Source of the DNA: Fratercula arctica | Lineage: Eukaryota; Chordata; Aves; Charadriiformes; Alcidae | Length of the DNA stretch: 64,000 nt | Reading direction: 5' to 3' | Assembly: GCA_947846985.1 (NCBI GenBank) | Contig: CANTUZ010000001.1 | Span: 109,385,757 to 109,449,756, forward strand | In this document: one piece after another, positions 43,201 through 58,200 of the stretch | Layout of the letters: every line of letters begins with the position of its first letter | How positions within the stretch are numbered: the first letter of the stretch is position 1 | The notes under the pieces: model-generated | Seen by the model: the letters and a program-made list of their open reading frames with translations, nothing else | Told to the model about the DNA's origin: nothing | Databases searched by the model: none | Program-made: the position numbers and the translations under genes

Positions 43201-46200
43201 TTACAGTACATGTCAAAAAATAATCAAAGCTAAATATCAACATGAAATTGCTGTATGAAAAAACCTTTTCTACTTCAAGGCATAGGGACCTCTGACAATA
43301 CCCTATTATTTTGTGAGCCTAAAATGCAAAAATAGCTTTCCTATAGGATGCTTGTAGTGAAGTCAGAGGCCTGTGGTGCTGGTGCCTGATCCACCGTGTA
43401 GCATCTGGTTTCCTAGCATGAGCCTTACCCGCAATCAGTGGATATCCTTTCATTATAGAAGACCAGAATCTTTTTGGCAGTACTTAACAACAGTTCTATT
43501 TAAGGGGTCAAACTACTGGGTAGAATTTCTGATATAGTGTTTGGCGTTCAAAATGCTATGTTTCCCTTCCTGAGGCTTGAAGGAAAGGATTTGTAACCGT
43601 AGGAGGAGAGAGTTCCCAGGGTGCTGCACACCAGAAAAGAGTGCTTTGCTTTTGGGGTGTCCGCCCCAGAGAAAGGAGAACCATGGGTGGGAAGAGCGAG
43701 AGAAATGGTGCTACACTGCACACCACTGAAACAGTTGTATTGTATAGGATGAATTCTGCTAAAGAGGCTCAGGGCTTTTCTTCTGTATGTAATATTGCTA
43801 CAGGTTAATGTGTACAGGGGATTATACAACAGGAGATAAGAAGTGTGGTGACAGATTGTGTATTATAAGGATTACTGGTTTTGCACAACTCAGCCATATT
43901 TATGGGGGCTTATGCACCACCCTTGTTCTGACAGATTTCAGTGGTCAGGGGGCAGGTTAGAATAAATAGAGAAACCCACAAGTTTGTCTGTCTTAGAAGA
44001 TTATTTAGCAAATGTGTCATTGTATTTTGCCATTGATGACGTCAACGTGCAGCTTGCCTTTCCAAAAGTGCTGGCTGTTTCAACTGAATAACCCCATGAC
44101 AGGCTGACTAACCTTTGTAGCAAATCCTTTTGCCCAAGCAGACATTTGCCCAAGCAGATGGGCCTGTAATTTAGAAACTTTGGATGTTAGCAGCCAGTAA
44201 TTGTAAACCTGGATCACATTTGAGTCCTTTCTTGGATGTGACAGCTATCAGAAATATCGTTTCATAGGCTTGCTCTTGCTTTAGCATATACTACAAAAGG
44301 AAGTCCCAATATAAACAGAAATCAGTTTTATGCAATGTAACCAATGTCATTATATTATAATGAAATATACATATATCTATTTATGTGTGTGTGTATATAT
44401 GGGGGGGTGTATATGTTTGTGTGTGTGCGTATATATATATATATATATCTACCCATATATAAAAAAGAGTCTCTTGGTGCCCCTACTGAAGAAGTAATGA
44501 GTGAAGAAAACACGGTAAGGTAAAGATGAAATGTTAGGGATGCTACGGGTATCAGTTTATTGGGAAGATCCTCAAAGCAGTGACCCTGTGCCACCTGACA
44601 AGCATGCAGGCCTCTGGAGAGACTTTTGGAATTGCCCGAGAAAGGAAAGACACTAAAAAAGATCTCTGGAACAGCTAATTAGAAATTTTCCAGCAACCAG
44701 AACAAAAGCAGTTACTTAACCATAGTCTCTAGGAAAAAAAGCCACGCTATCCAGAGAATAGAATCCAAACTATTAATATAAAATGGTTAGATAGTGTACC
44801 TATCATACAAAAGGACAGAAGCGCCATAAGAGTTGTAAGACTCTTTGTGTTGACTTTCTGCAATTCAAAGAGTGAATGCCAACGAACTTCCTTGATTACT
44901 GAGTTTCTGGCATCCTGAGTCCCAGCAAATTAACACCAATTTCTGCCTTCATTCTGAGATTGTTTTGGTTTTACTTTCTTTTTTTTTTTTTTTTCAAATT
45001 TGAGTTTAAAATTTCAGAAATAGTTCTCTGCTACTGTGTTGCAGTTTTAAAATATGCACATACATAGTGTTAAAAAAAAGAAGAGGAATGTCAGAAGTTA
45101 GGTTTTCACTGTCACTGAAATTTACTCCTCTTGTGCATAAGTATTAAAGTGTAGCTGTAATTATCTGGTCACATACAGGATCTTTTCTTCATGGAGGTAT
45201 TCAACATTTCTTTTTATCTTCTTTATTCACTCTGTGGTGCCAGGTCTTATTAAAATCATACCATTGAAACCTTGCATTGAATAAAAAATTATTAGTTTGT
45301 CTCACATGCTTGCTTATCTGTCATGCTCTCAACCATAACATTTGGGTGCTTCACAAATAATACTGGATTTAACATCACAATGATAAGAATGTGTCATTGT
45401 GGTAACTTTACACATAGAGAGGTGAGGTGCTGATGAGGCTTAGGGAATCAGATAAGGCCTGTTATCAAATGGCTAATTTTGAACCTTGGGCCTGGCTTAT
45501 TTTTCCTTTTATCAAAACATTTTGCTTTGCAACAGTGTGTGGTGTACTCCAGGCACTTTTTTAGCTGATCGCAACTATAGTTCAGCACTTCTAGCCTCAC
45601 TGGGCATTAAACTAAGAGTTTCATTATTGGTGAAATGTGAAAAATTTCCTAGCATTATAAAGGAGCCCTGTGGTACAAGCAGGAATAAAAATCAGTTCTT
45701 TAATATTGCAGAAGAGTTGTTACTTTGAAATCCTGACTGTCTTTTCGGAGGCTATGAAGCAGAAGGGCAATTTATTTACCTCTGCCTTTTAATTTGACAT
45801 TGATTTTAAATGAATGTACTTAATTGGAAGCTTCAAGAGTCAAGTCCTTTAGACAGTCTTCCAGTGTATCATTAACTTTTTGTCTTGTTCCTGTAGGATA
45901 GATAAATGCTAGTGCTGTTTGAATTTCCAGAGATTACTGGGAGTCTGTACTGGTGAGTTCAGCACAGTGTGCAAGGTGTTCTGCCCAGATGGAGAATTGC
46001 TGTGGGGTATATGTGGGAGCAGAGTATTAGGATATTTTGGGGTTGAAATTCACATACTAAAGAGCATATTGCAAAATGTCTTTAGGGTGCAGATTAGCAG
46101 GTTTGCCTGAAAGGAGCTTGTATTTGCAGCATAAGCTGCGTTATGAGTTTCTTGCCATCTTTTTAATAGTCTAACTGAATGATCTAATACCCATTCAACC

Positions 46201-49200
46201 TGCCTTGTGTTCAGCTGTGGTATGTGCAGATTTGAACATGCAGGGAAAGCGAGTTTCCTGTTCTGCAGAAATGGAGAGCTGTTGTCGGTTTTGTAGACAC
46301 CTCCCGCACTACATATTCATCGTAAAAGGGTGAGAAGGAGATTGCAGGACCAATTACGCTTGTAGGTCGCCTTAAAGCCTTAGGTCAGTGCTGAACAGAA
46401 CCTACCCAGTAATTGCTCTCTTCTGTCTTTTAAAGGAGCATCTGCATTTTCTGCCATCTGCCTTTTGAGGGAGAAAGTGTATCTTTAGATCAGCAACTGT
46501 TGCAGCTCTTTTTGAGTGGATGTCACTGCTGCTTGTACAAATTCAAGAGTAGTTAAGAGTGTCATAGGAAGACTAGAAATATTCTCTGATCCCAGTATTC
46601 AGTTCCTGCAATCTGTAATAATGCTAAGTACTTTGTATGAGGAAGTGTCAACCATTTACCAAAAAAAAAAAAAAAAAAAGAGAGAGAGAGAAAGGAGAAT
46701 ACCTAGAAAGTATTACATTATTTCATCAAATCACTGTGCCTGTTTCTGCAACTCTGCCTATGTGTGAATGTATACCAAACCTATGGAGTTTTTTGATGCT
46801 TAGCACAACTGAATACAGATCTTTAAGGCTAAGAATATTTTTAGTGGCCTGCTCTTGGAGTGACACATAATTACCACATAACAAACAGAGGAAACAATGA
46901 AGGCACAGGCTTTGTATTATATAAAGGACTGTGTGCATGTATATATAGATATGTACACATATGTATGTATATGTATATACATAGATACACATGTACACAC
47001 ATCTAGGTTTGTATGTGTATATATATATGTGAAATGTACCTGTCCTATACCTCACAAATATATCTACCTGGTTAATCCATGTAATTATCCATGAGTAATT
47101 TTTTACTGTTCAGAAAACTCCAAACAAAACAAAAAATCACCTTTCACAATAAGTGAAGTGTCCTCTGAGTGGTTTCCCAACATTTTGACCATATGAAAGG
47201 CCCTGTTCATTCAGACTAGCTTTAAGTGGGCCAGAGATATCAAGAAGAGAATACAAAGCTATTGAATGCAACTGGATGTTTATAGAAAGCATTAAAAATG
47301 TATAGTATTTTCTTACATAAATACCCTCCCAAACCCTGAACAATGGAATCGGTGTCAATAATCTGAAATTCAGGCAGATCGCTCAGCCCTGTTGTGATCA
47401 AACTTCTAATTGAAAGCTCTATGAAACTTGTGTGAGCCCAAACCAAGCTAATTTATAACACCCATGTACATTACAGGCTTGTACTACTGCGTTCTGTTTT
47501 CTTATTCCTTGTATTATTTAGTCTTTTAGGTTAGGAACTCCAAAGGCTTGGGGGAAAAGAGGTGTATGAATAATTTGTATATTACCTATATCTAAGTAGA
47601 TACCAAAGTGTGATGGACTCAAAATTAGTATACTGTAGGGGTCCAGTTCTTCTCAGTGAGTTGGTGGGTGCATTTGCATTTGTACCATGTTGATTAAAAC
47701 ATTTCCCATACCATTTTGTAGCAACACAATGTTACTGTTCAGCCTGGTCAATTCTGAATTTTCAGATGTTCTCCACTAGGCAGCAGTCAGTAGAGCTTAA
47801 AAGCACAGCAATGACAAAATGGAAATTTCTAACAAAGTTGTACCATCTTTCAGTGTAGCTTCTCACTCAGAACTTAGTCAGGAATCAAACTCAGTGTTTG
47901 ATTATTAAACATCATAGCCTTATATTGTAATTTAGGTTGAGAATCTGTATTACAAAGTGCATGAAAGTGTTATTCTTGCTGAATTTTGTAGTAAACATGA
48001 GGTTCATAAAGTCTTTATGTCCGTAAAACATTTAATTAATGAAAGTCAAACATGGATAAAAACAATTTACTCTGATTTACAGACTCGCTTCATCTGGAAA
48101 CAGCTGCTTAATGTTCTTCTTAAAAACACAGCTTGATTCTTTCGGTATTAACAAGCTATTATTGTGAGTTATATCCCTCTTTCAGTGCATAAATTCACTT
48201 AAAGTGAATGTAGAGAAGTTTATAAAATGCAAGCTTAATGTTGTTGTAACATATGTTGCAAGGTTTTTAACAGTGACAGTTTTGATGAAAGACATTTCTG
48301 CTTTGCTCTCATAAATAAAGCTTTCTTCTTGCTTACCCTGCTTTTTAATGTCTACGAATCTGTGTCCCTTCTGAATGCCTTAATAAACTGTAACAAGATT
48401 ATAGGAGAAGCGTAATAGACCTTGGTTTGTGTTTTCAGCCTTAAACTCATTTATTCTTAAGACAAGTCAAAAAAATGTATCTGTAATTCTGAAATATCTT
48501 TGAGCTAGCAAATTGTCAAGAACAGAAAAGAAATCCTACTTGTTGAATCTTAGTTATAACCCAGAAATTTACCAAAGAGCTAGTTGTCTAGTCTTGTTAT
48601 TTGTGCTGCACTTTCTTTGGCTCTTTATTTGATGGCTACAGAAGCAGCTGGGTTTGGTTTGGTTTTATCCATCAAATTGTTTTGACTGTTTTTTCAGATA
48701 AAATACATACAAACTTCATAATAGCTTGAATCATTGTTTCATGCCATTTTTTTCCCCAGGAGAAAAAATGTGTGCAACCTCTCCAAGATAAAACACTTCC
48801 CCCCCCCCCTTCAAATAAAAATCCTATTTATAACTATGATAAGTTAGAATTGTTAAACTTCTACGTATGGTCCAATCTTGAATTGTGCTTGCCTAGCAAC
48901 ATATAAAATACAAACCAAAACCAAATTCCATCTCCATCTGATGACCTGGGAGCATCACAACCCCAGGATGCAAAGAGCCTGCTTAGACTGTGAACACAAG
49001 AAACAGCACATGTCCTTGGAAGTTGTTTTCTCTGCATCTGTCTTATGTTTATTTTACTTCCCTGAGCATCTCATGAAAATATGAACTGTGAGCCAAGTAA
49101 TGGACTAACTGAAAGCATGTAGGGCATCTTCAAAGACTTGTTCGTTTCTGAAAAGAATTTGTTTTTCTTTTCTTCTCGTATTTCAGCACATCAGTAGCCA

Positions 49201-52200
49201 AGATGTGCTTAACATGCAGTAAGCATTATGCCAAAATTCTCTTTTCATGATTTGTTGCAGGGGTGGGGCCTTTTTTTATGATTTAAGGTGGTATTATCAT
49301 GATTTATACAGCTCGAGAAAATAAAATAGAAAGAAATGTTCTTTAAGAAGTAATGTGAGAAAAATGTTCTTTATAGACAATTAATCAACTGACAAGAAGG
49401 CAGTTTAATTTTTAAATTCAGCAGCATAAACAACTGTTATTTTTCTCCTTTTCATAAGGACATAGGTATTCTAGGCATATGTTTTGTTTTCATTTTATAT
49501 GGTTTGGTTACTTTAATATATTTATTGACATATTATTTAATGCCATTTCTAGGTTGACCGGCAATCCCAGTTTATTCAGGGCTACCGAGTAATGTATCGC
49601 CAAACATCTGGCCTACCTTCTCCAGCTGTATGGCAGAATTTGGAGGTCAAAGTCCCAACTGAGCGCAGTGCTGTTCTCGTCAGCTTGAAAAAGGGGGTCA
49701 CTTATGAAATTAAAGTTCGCCCTTATTTCAATGAATTCCAAGGAATGGACAGTGAATCAAAGTCTGCTCGTACCACGGAGGAAGGTTAGTAAACCAGTCA
49801 GTAAAGCAATAGACTTTCATACCTATCACTGGAGGTGGAATCAAGAGTGACCATTTTGGTTATTGTGTGTATGCACATGTTCAGCCCTTTCTTCCACATG
49901 ATTTCTGTTTGTTAGATACAGAGTTGGCATTGGAATTCAACATAATATTCAGTTTTGTGTTTCCAGAAGAAAGCACTGGGCCGCTCCTATATTCTTCTAG
50001 CTGATACATCCTTCTAGTGTGTAAATGGCTTCCAAAAAGTGCGCACAGTGGCCGCTATTTCTAACCAGTCTTGCTGCAATAAAAGACTTTGGTCTCATTT
50101 GAAAATGAAATTAATAAATTAAACCTTTTGCAGATGAGCGTGTGATGTTAAGGACATCTTTCTGACCCGGTGATAATGTAGATGAACAGTTTGTTTGGGA
50201 AATGGGGACTAGTGAAGGACAGATACTTAACTAGTCTAAAGGAACTCCAGTCTCAAGGGCATGCCACTTTATTGTTTCTGTTAGCACATCATTCAGGAAA
50301 CTGCCCTATTTAGTCCTTTAGAGAGTTTCTGTAAGTACCTTTCAAGCCTATGTGAAACATGCAGGGTGCAGATATAATAAACAATTTACACTACTGAGAT
50401 TTCTAGCACTTCTCTCTATAGTACATAGCGCGAGATATAGTTTTGCTAAAACATATGCACTCCAGGACTGCTTTTTTATTGAAAAGTAAAGGGAGTTAGG
50501 TGAGATATAAGTAATTCTTGTCTTTTTCTCTTAGAATTGTACAAGAAGCCTATCTTTCTACATATCTAATGCAACCTTTGACTGGAGAATCTCTTCTATG
50601 AAAGGAGAAGGATGATCATAACAATGAGGGTTCATCTTCTCTTTGTTTCATTGATTTCTTTCAAAGCAGGGGAAAGAAATACTAGGGAAGTTTCAAAATG
50701 CTCTTATGGTTTACGTGGGTTTTGAGTGGACTCTTCTTCCTACTGAAGATGCATCTTAATAATTTACAGTAGTCTGCTGAGGTTTAATTTAGTGCTGATT
50801 GCCAAGTACTTTTTAATTCTAGAACAGACTCACTTATAACTCACTTTTCTCTTTGATTTGTTATGATTAACCCTCAACCAGTAAGTAATCCTGAAGATAA
50901 CTTGGTTGCCATCCCTACTTTATAGATGAGGAAATTTGATGTCCTGCAATACATAGAAGAACATGTGGGAAGGCGTTGTTCAGGTCTGCTTTAGAATTTG
51001 GGACTTCACGGTTCCCATTTCTTCGTTCAGACTATAAAGCCTAAATCAGTCAGTAAAGAATATCTTTGCAGTGGTTAGAACAAAGCTTTAAAAAAAATGA
51101 AAACTGAAAAATCTTTCTACAGGTAAAATTGCTTTTCTAGAATTAAAATGTAGGATTTTCCCCCCTTATTAACAGATTTTTTTTCTTGACCAATTTCAAT
51201 TGATTTTTGTTATTTAGTTCATCTAGCTGGCTCTTGCTAAAGGTAAATTCAGAACTACTGAAAAAGAGAGAAGATTATGTACCTCCTGTCTATTTCTATA
51301 AAATACTTGAGGAATGACATTTTCTTTTATAAACCTCATCTCCCAGCAGAGCCTGTCAGGTAATTTCCTACTTTAAAGGCCAGTTTGTTCATGTGAAATA
51401 ACTTTTCACATGCTGAAGATTTTAAAAACTTTTCTTGCCTACAGATATGTATAACTCACAGCCTAGGATCTGCTTTGTAGATTAATATAACCTTCAAGGA
51501 GTCCGTTTACAAGTGTCTCTCTCTCAAAAAAACATCAGCCTGTAACAGGTAGTATTATTACCAGGCAAATGTCAGCCCCTGTAAATAATTCTTCCTGTTG
51601 CTTGGGTGATAAAGGTAAGTTCTTCCATGAGAAAATTAAAACATTCAGTAGATGCAGTTCTACAGATATTTCCTTTAATTCCTCACATTATCTTTGTAAT
51701 TAGGTTGGTGTTCATATAATTCAAAAATAACATCAACTAAATGTTTAATGACAGTGGTTTGTATCTTATCCGATGAAGAAAGATGACAATCTATTTAAAG
51801 GTATCCCACTTGCTGTGTTGCCTGTGATTCCATTTCAAAAATGAGCTTTTTTAGACTTGACTTTTAAAAAATGTCAGATATACTATTTTTAGAAAATAAC
51901 TTGGAAGAGTGATACGTGTGTTGGAAGTTTTTTGCGACATCAAAATGAATAGCCCTGGTAAAGGCAAAGTGTGACCAAAACGGTAGTGGCAGCTTTCTGC
52001 TGGATTGAATTTTACATGCAATGTTACTTGTGAGGCCTACCTCCAAAAATCAATTTTGCTGCAGTTAGACTTTTCCTCTAGATCAGACATTTGTCACAGT
52101 TCGGTATCCATCCATCTCCTGCCTCTTTGGCCTTGTGAAGGTAACAGATGGAATTCTGTTTGGCTGTGTCTGGAAAAGATGAGCAGCGATTTGGGTTCTT

Positions 52201-55200
52201 TCATATCTGTAAGAAGAAGCTGAGCACTGGAATAATTGACCTGTCAAGAAGCAGGCAAGGTGTTCTCCACAAGCCAGCAGCAAGGGAAATGAGAAAACGG
52301 TTTTAAAAATGTTATTTTTCAATGTGGTCTATTTAATAACTGCAGCAGTGTCAGACGAGTGGCTTAATTTATATCATGGTGCCAGCTTACAGAGTGATAT
52401 TATCAGAGAGAGGAAGCAGAACTGTTATATACATATATGTGTATACACATAACGAAAAGGAGCTAAATAAAATATTTTATTTTATAATTTTCTCTATTTC
52501 TTTCACACTTGCTCTAAAGACAGATAATTTTTTTTTTTTTTCAATTACATCCACTGCTTTAAATCTCTTTCAGAATAACTTTGTGGAGTAGTATTTTTTT
52601 CTGCTTATTGTTTGTCACCACAAGAATATCACAGTTGGTAATGGAAGTCTCCATAGTTTTTATCAGCTGCTCTCTGTCAATTCCTTCTTGCCTTAGTTCA
52701 GCTCTTAAAATTATACTTTCAGCCGCATTCATCAGCTGCAATTTTAATTTTGCTTCAACCTTACCATATATCCTCCAAAAAAAACCACCAACAAACCACA
52801 CACTAGTAGAATATTAACTAGAATCGTCATGCAGTTTAAATGCAAAGACAAATGAATACAGTATGTTTTTCATTAAATGTTACAGTATGATATTCATTTC
52901 ACATTTCTTTATCATTTACTCTCCCCTCTGTCTCTGTGTTTCCAGGTATGTGTATATAACAAATTATATTTCTGAATGCCCTTTGTGTTTGAGAATGAAA
53001 GTAAATACATTTCAGCAAGTTGTTCCATTGTAGTTAAAAACAAAAATGAGTTATACAGCATTAAGCTTTGCCATTTTTATGATTATTATTTCCATGTAAA
53101 ATGTTGTTCTAGTTAGTATTGCACACATACATTTATTCATGGTTTTGTTGTTATTGAATAACTTGAAGACTTTTAAAATGCTAATTTTTTTACTGGGTGG
53201 CAAATTATTTCACTTGCCATAAAATACACAATGCAACTATTAACCTCACCAATTTTATGCTTTGCACGATTGCAAGGAGTAGCCCAAGGCCACTTTTCCG
53301 TGCTTCGCTGGAGCTGGCTAAGAGTTGGTGTTGCCAATACAGCTCCATTTCTCCCCTCCAGGACACTGTTCCTCTGCATCGCTCAAGGTCACAAGGACTC
53401 TATCAAGCACTATTTGCTTTCCAGCTGAACCAGCATCTGAAAATGTAGTTGCCAAAGCATGCAACCTCACAGGGCAGTAATATCTGTGTCATTTTTCCTC
53501 TAAAATATTTTATGCTGATTTAATCTTGTATGGGCCTTTGTCCCCCCCTTTGAGACCCTAGTCTTCGGTTGTGTGATTCCTGCAACAGGCTACTCCAACT
53601 CTTCAGGGTTATCAGGGTAAGGATTCCAGCTCAGCTCCTTGAGCCTGTGCCAGGTCAAGTGCTGAGGAGCTTGCAAAGTGGGAATAGAGCCAGTCTCAAA
53701 GAGGCTATGGGGAAGAATAAGGAAATCTGAATTGACTCAGGAAACTTGAATACTCCTGATATCTGTGGCTGTGTTTAGTTGTGTTAAACCTGCCAGACTT
53801 TAATACAAAGATGCCAGTGGCTCTTTGCTTTTCCGAGAAGCGTGGTCCAAAGACGTTCATGCAGTCAGGAATATCAAAGATAAGACTAGAGTCCTGTTGC
53901 CAGTGAAGGAGTCCTCTTTGGATAGGAATACTCTAGACAAGGGACCTGGAATCAGGGAGCCGTGACACACGATGTGAGCTGCCCAAAACCAGAGGACTAT
54001 CTAGATTTTGAAATTAGAGCAGGTGGGAGTGATAAATATTTTAGGTTCTGGTACAAGGTCTACTATAAGTCTTCAAAATAAGCTTCCATATTTCATATTA
54101 AATGTTTTAAGATCATATTAAAGGCAATGACAAATACATGGAAGAAAATTTCCATAAGGAGTTATTAAACACAAAGACATTGCCCTGGAACAGAAAGTGT
54201 CTAAGCAACTGGCATCTGTGAATTGGAAAACTGTCCCGGAGGGGTATCACTATATGCTCGCTTTATTAGTTCACACTTTCTTTCTATTAGTCTTGTTGAA
54301 GACAGGATAGATGGACTGGGATAAATGGACTAGATGGATCCTAGGACAAGTTCAGTGCAGCTGTTAATAATTTCTTTCCCCAGGGACCATACCTTAATAT
54401 AATACCCTCAACTTCGTTGACTTTGCTTGCCACTGTGGGGGATTTTCAACACTTGCCTAGAAGTAAGGGAGGGTAGAGGGGGCCTCACAAGAAGTTTTAA
54501 GTGGCTGAGGAGGGACATATGCCACAGCCCTCTGCTGTGGCAGCTATAGCTCTGGTGGGAGAGCCCCTGTGTGGAGATGCAGCAGATGCTCACAGAGGGG
54601 ACTTTTCTGTAGCGGAGCTGCTGAGCCGCTTCCCAAACAACATGTCCTGAGCCAACAAAGGCACCCTGCTGCTGGTGTAGCTGCAAGAGGGGCTTTGCCA
54701 GCATAGCTCTGATCACTAATAGCTATGAATTTATTTTGTTTTTCACACTTCTAGCCAGTGTAGCAGGGCTGGCAAGCAATTGTCTTGTAGATATGGCCTT
54801 AATATGCAGTGACCAGCCAAACAGCTGTGAATGGTTGAACTGAACGTGACTCTGAAGAGAAAGCAATTTGCCTAGGGAAAAGAGGACGTAAGCATGTATC
54901 TGACCTAACTTAGCAACCCTATTCACTGGCATTTGATATAAAGCCCTGAACACTTTAACCCTTTTCCACCTAGGAGTTGCAAGGATTTATGTTTAAACCT
55001 GTTAATGTCTTCCTGGAGAACAAATAGGAAACAAAAAACAATCCTTAAATGTCTGCTGCTCACATTATTATTAGACTATGTGGGAGAAGAAGAATCAAAA
55101 CACTTTTTGGGCCAGGTGAAGCAGCCTCGCGTTATAACTTAGTTGATATATCCATAGATATCCATGCATATTATGGAAAACAAATGCAAGCGTGAGAACA

Positions 55201-58200
55201 ATTCCAATGCAAACTTAAGAAATGCTAAATACAAATACATGAAGAATGATTTGTATTGATTCTCCATTGCCACAAATTCCACATTGTCATTCAGTGCTGT
55301 GCTTCTCTTCAGAAAGGCATTTTTCAAAATTGCTAGTGCCTAACAAAATGTGCATACCTAGGCCTGCAGGGAGTGTGAACTTTGTATACCGTCTGCCTGC
55401 TCTTACACTGTTTCAGCAAAATTCGCGCTCTAGCAAATGGATTAACGTCTTGCTTCTGTTTCTTCCCTCTCCTTGGTGTAGCTCCAAGTGCCCCTCCTCA
55501 GTCTGTTACTGTCCTGACAGTTGGAAACCACAACAGCACAAGCATCAGCATCTCCTGGGATCCTCCCCCTCCAGATCACCAAAATGGAGTCATCCAGGAG
55601 TATAAGGTAGAAATGACGTGTAATGGGAGGGTTGTGTGTTTAAGGAAACAGCCTGCTTGAATTACAGAACAATAGTGCTCTGTATGGATTTAGATTCTGA
55701 CAGCATTTACAGCCGCCCATGTAATTATGGAGAAAGAGGGCTGACTGCTTATGGATTTTTTTTTATTTTATTTTTTTTTAAGCAGTACTACTGTTATATT
55801 AAAAGCAAAAATACCATGAGCTAGATCTGTAAGAGAGCTGTAATTGCCAGCTAGTTTACAGTGCTTCTCTTTCTTACTTTTCCCTGCTGTGGAACGAGAA
55901 GAAGGGGTTTTTTTGTTAAGAGCTTCTGCACTCTCAAGACAGGCAGTGAAGTCCCTGTCTTAGAGTGCCTTCAATCTGACGAAAAAGCTGGCAGGAAAGG
56001 TACTTCTTCTTTCCCCTGCAAAAATGCTAATCCTAACACTCCAAGGTCAAAGTCAAGAACTGTGGCTCTGGGAGAATACAAGACTTCTTCTGAGTACTAT
56101 CTTTGTCAAGATTCACAACTTAAACTGCTAGGTTGTTTGCTCTGAGGAGCAGATTGAACACCACTATTATATCCAGAGTTTGTTATATGAGACTTGCCTG
56201 CATTGGTTGTATTTTTCTCCTTTGTTGCTATCCACTTTGAACCACATAAATCTTCTTAAATTTTGTTGTAAATTCCCCTCTAAGCTCATTTTTGCACAAG
56301 TATATTTTCACAACACGGAAAAAGTGCAGTGTGTTATTGGGGTGGAGGACTATGGAGAAAGTGATCAGGCAAGGGTCAGCATTGTCACAGGCTTGCGATC
56401 GTGGAGCACGCTTTGTTAAATAACTTTGCTGTGGCTGGTTTGTAAACCTAGTGTGAAATTTTTAATTGAAATAGAGCAAGGCAGCTTTCTTGACAGTCCC
56501 AGAAAGGGTGCAAGTGGTGGATACAGCTTATTTCACACAAAAAGATGGTGTTTTTTTTTCCCCTGTTCTATCTTGAGGGAACACAAAATCGAGAAGGGAG
56601 AAAGTGCTTGACTTTTAAATCAACTAATGGTTCATCCTCTTCCAGCTTATCGCTTGGTCAGAAGGATGCAGTAAATGCTCACAATATTTATGTTTAGCAT
56701 GGCGCTTCTTTTGTTTTGCTTTTAGTCAATATCAAGATTTATTAATCCCAGTATTTTATTGATCTCATTTTCATATCAATTAATAATTATCTTTTGGCTT
56801 AATTAATCTTGATACTGACTCCAGTGTAAGTCAATATTAGCCATCAAGGGCTTATAGGAAAATAGGTAAAGCACACTCCTAAACCACAAAATACGTAGAT
56901 CTGAAACAAAGTGGGCTGATGGTTAATAAAAGCCATGTTCCAGGTGAGTGCTCAGACCTCTAGGCTGTTTATTACATAAACAATAAAAACAGCTGGAGTC
57001 GTTACCTATTACGTCCCTTCTGTGTTAGATTAGGTGGCTGCCTGATTAGTGAGCTGGCTACAGTGACTGTAGTGCGAAGAATCTAATACAACCTGGAGTA
57101 CAAAATGACTGCTGAGGTTTCACAGTACATTTTCTAACAAATTGAATGTAGATGTGTTGATTCCACTTCAAGCATCAGAGCGCCTGTAAATTCATTTATG
57201 AATTAAATGCCTTTAATAAGTGGCATCTCATAGCTGCTGTAACCTAAGACCGGGCCAGACAAAGAGTGAAAGAATGAATGCAGTAGTTTCTCACCCGAAT
57301 GCATTCTGGCCTGCAAATAAGATCTACTTGAGCTTAGGAGAACAAGGGTTTCTTTTGCTCTCCAAATCTTCCTCGATTTTTCACAGAAAAAATATAAGGT
57401 GTGATAAAACACTGAGCAGGCTCAAAAATAAGGGGAGAGAGAGCATTACTTTTGCTTAGACAGATCAGTTGGTTGCTGACGGTGGCTCCACCAATAGTGC
57501 TTTCTTCTGCCATTATAATTACGTAGTGTACATGTGATATCTTAATGCATTGATTTTCTTGAGTGATAGTAAATGCTTTCTTTAATAATACAGAAGCAGT
57601 ATATGCAGATAACATTAACTGAAGAAGAATCCCTAAGTGGTCTTAGTTTTGAAACTTCTTGGGAAAAGCCTATGGAAAAATGCAAGAGAGAGACATAACA
57701 CCCTGAAATCATAGACCATTCTCATCACAAAATGCCAGTTGAGATTATAGAGTGTTTCTTCTGTTTAATTAGAGAGTAATTGAGTCAGGAACTGATATCT
57801 GGATTCCTGAACAATGTAAGTAATCACAAAAGCAGCAGTAAAAAGTGAGCTTGTACTTACTCCATTTCAGAAATTTCACATATCCCTGTTATGCAGTGAA
57901 AGGAAGTTGAAAAGAATTTTCAAAATTGTTAATTCCTTGGTACGTTAAGAAGTGTTTCAACCTGTGCTTGTATTATTTGGTGTCCTTTTGCTATTCACTG
58001 GGAAATTAAGAATGAAAAAAATGTGGGTTTGTTTTAGGAAAGGTTTGGTGTTGATCATATTACTGAATAAGATTTCAATTGACGTATAATGTCTTTTTCA
58101 CTTGGATGATTCTGGTCTGTGCTTCTAAGAAGTATAACCACAGAATTTGCGCTCCATGGAGAGCTGGAGTCCAGAGAGGTATTTGCAAGCAGACTTTGCA

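Larger units (their letters stand above)
42909..49552 (+). other. ROBO2: ROBO2 intron within FN3-2
   Basis: A 6.6-kb AT-rich intron. It holds a 16-bp direct repeat at 44129-44160, TG/TA repeat regions at 44366-44462 and 46936-47030, and a T run at 44979-44994. An A19 plus (GA)n tract lies at 46661-46692 and a C11 run at 48799-48809. Open frames spanning the TA/TG regions are artefacts of the repeats. Confidence 0.85.

Noticed and set aside
55246..55605. 119-codon frame overlapping the FN3-3 exon
   Set aside because: It is an out-of-frame shadow; the correct ROBO2 frame over 55482-55606 is supported by family sequence and phase.
57709..57730. aaatcatagaccattctca as a third CR1 end
   Set aside because: Only a partial word match without the adjoining ggttggaaggacc block.
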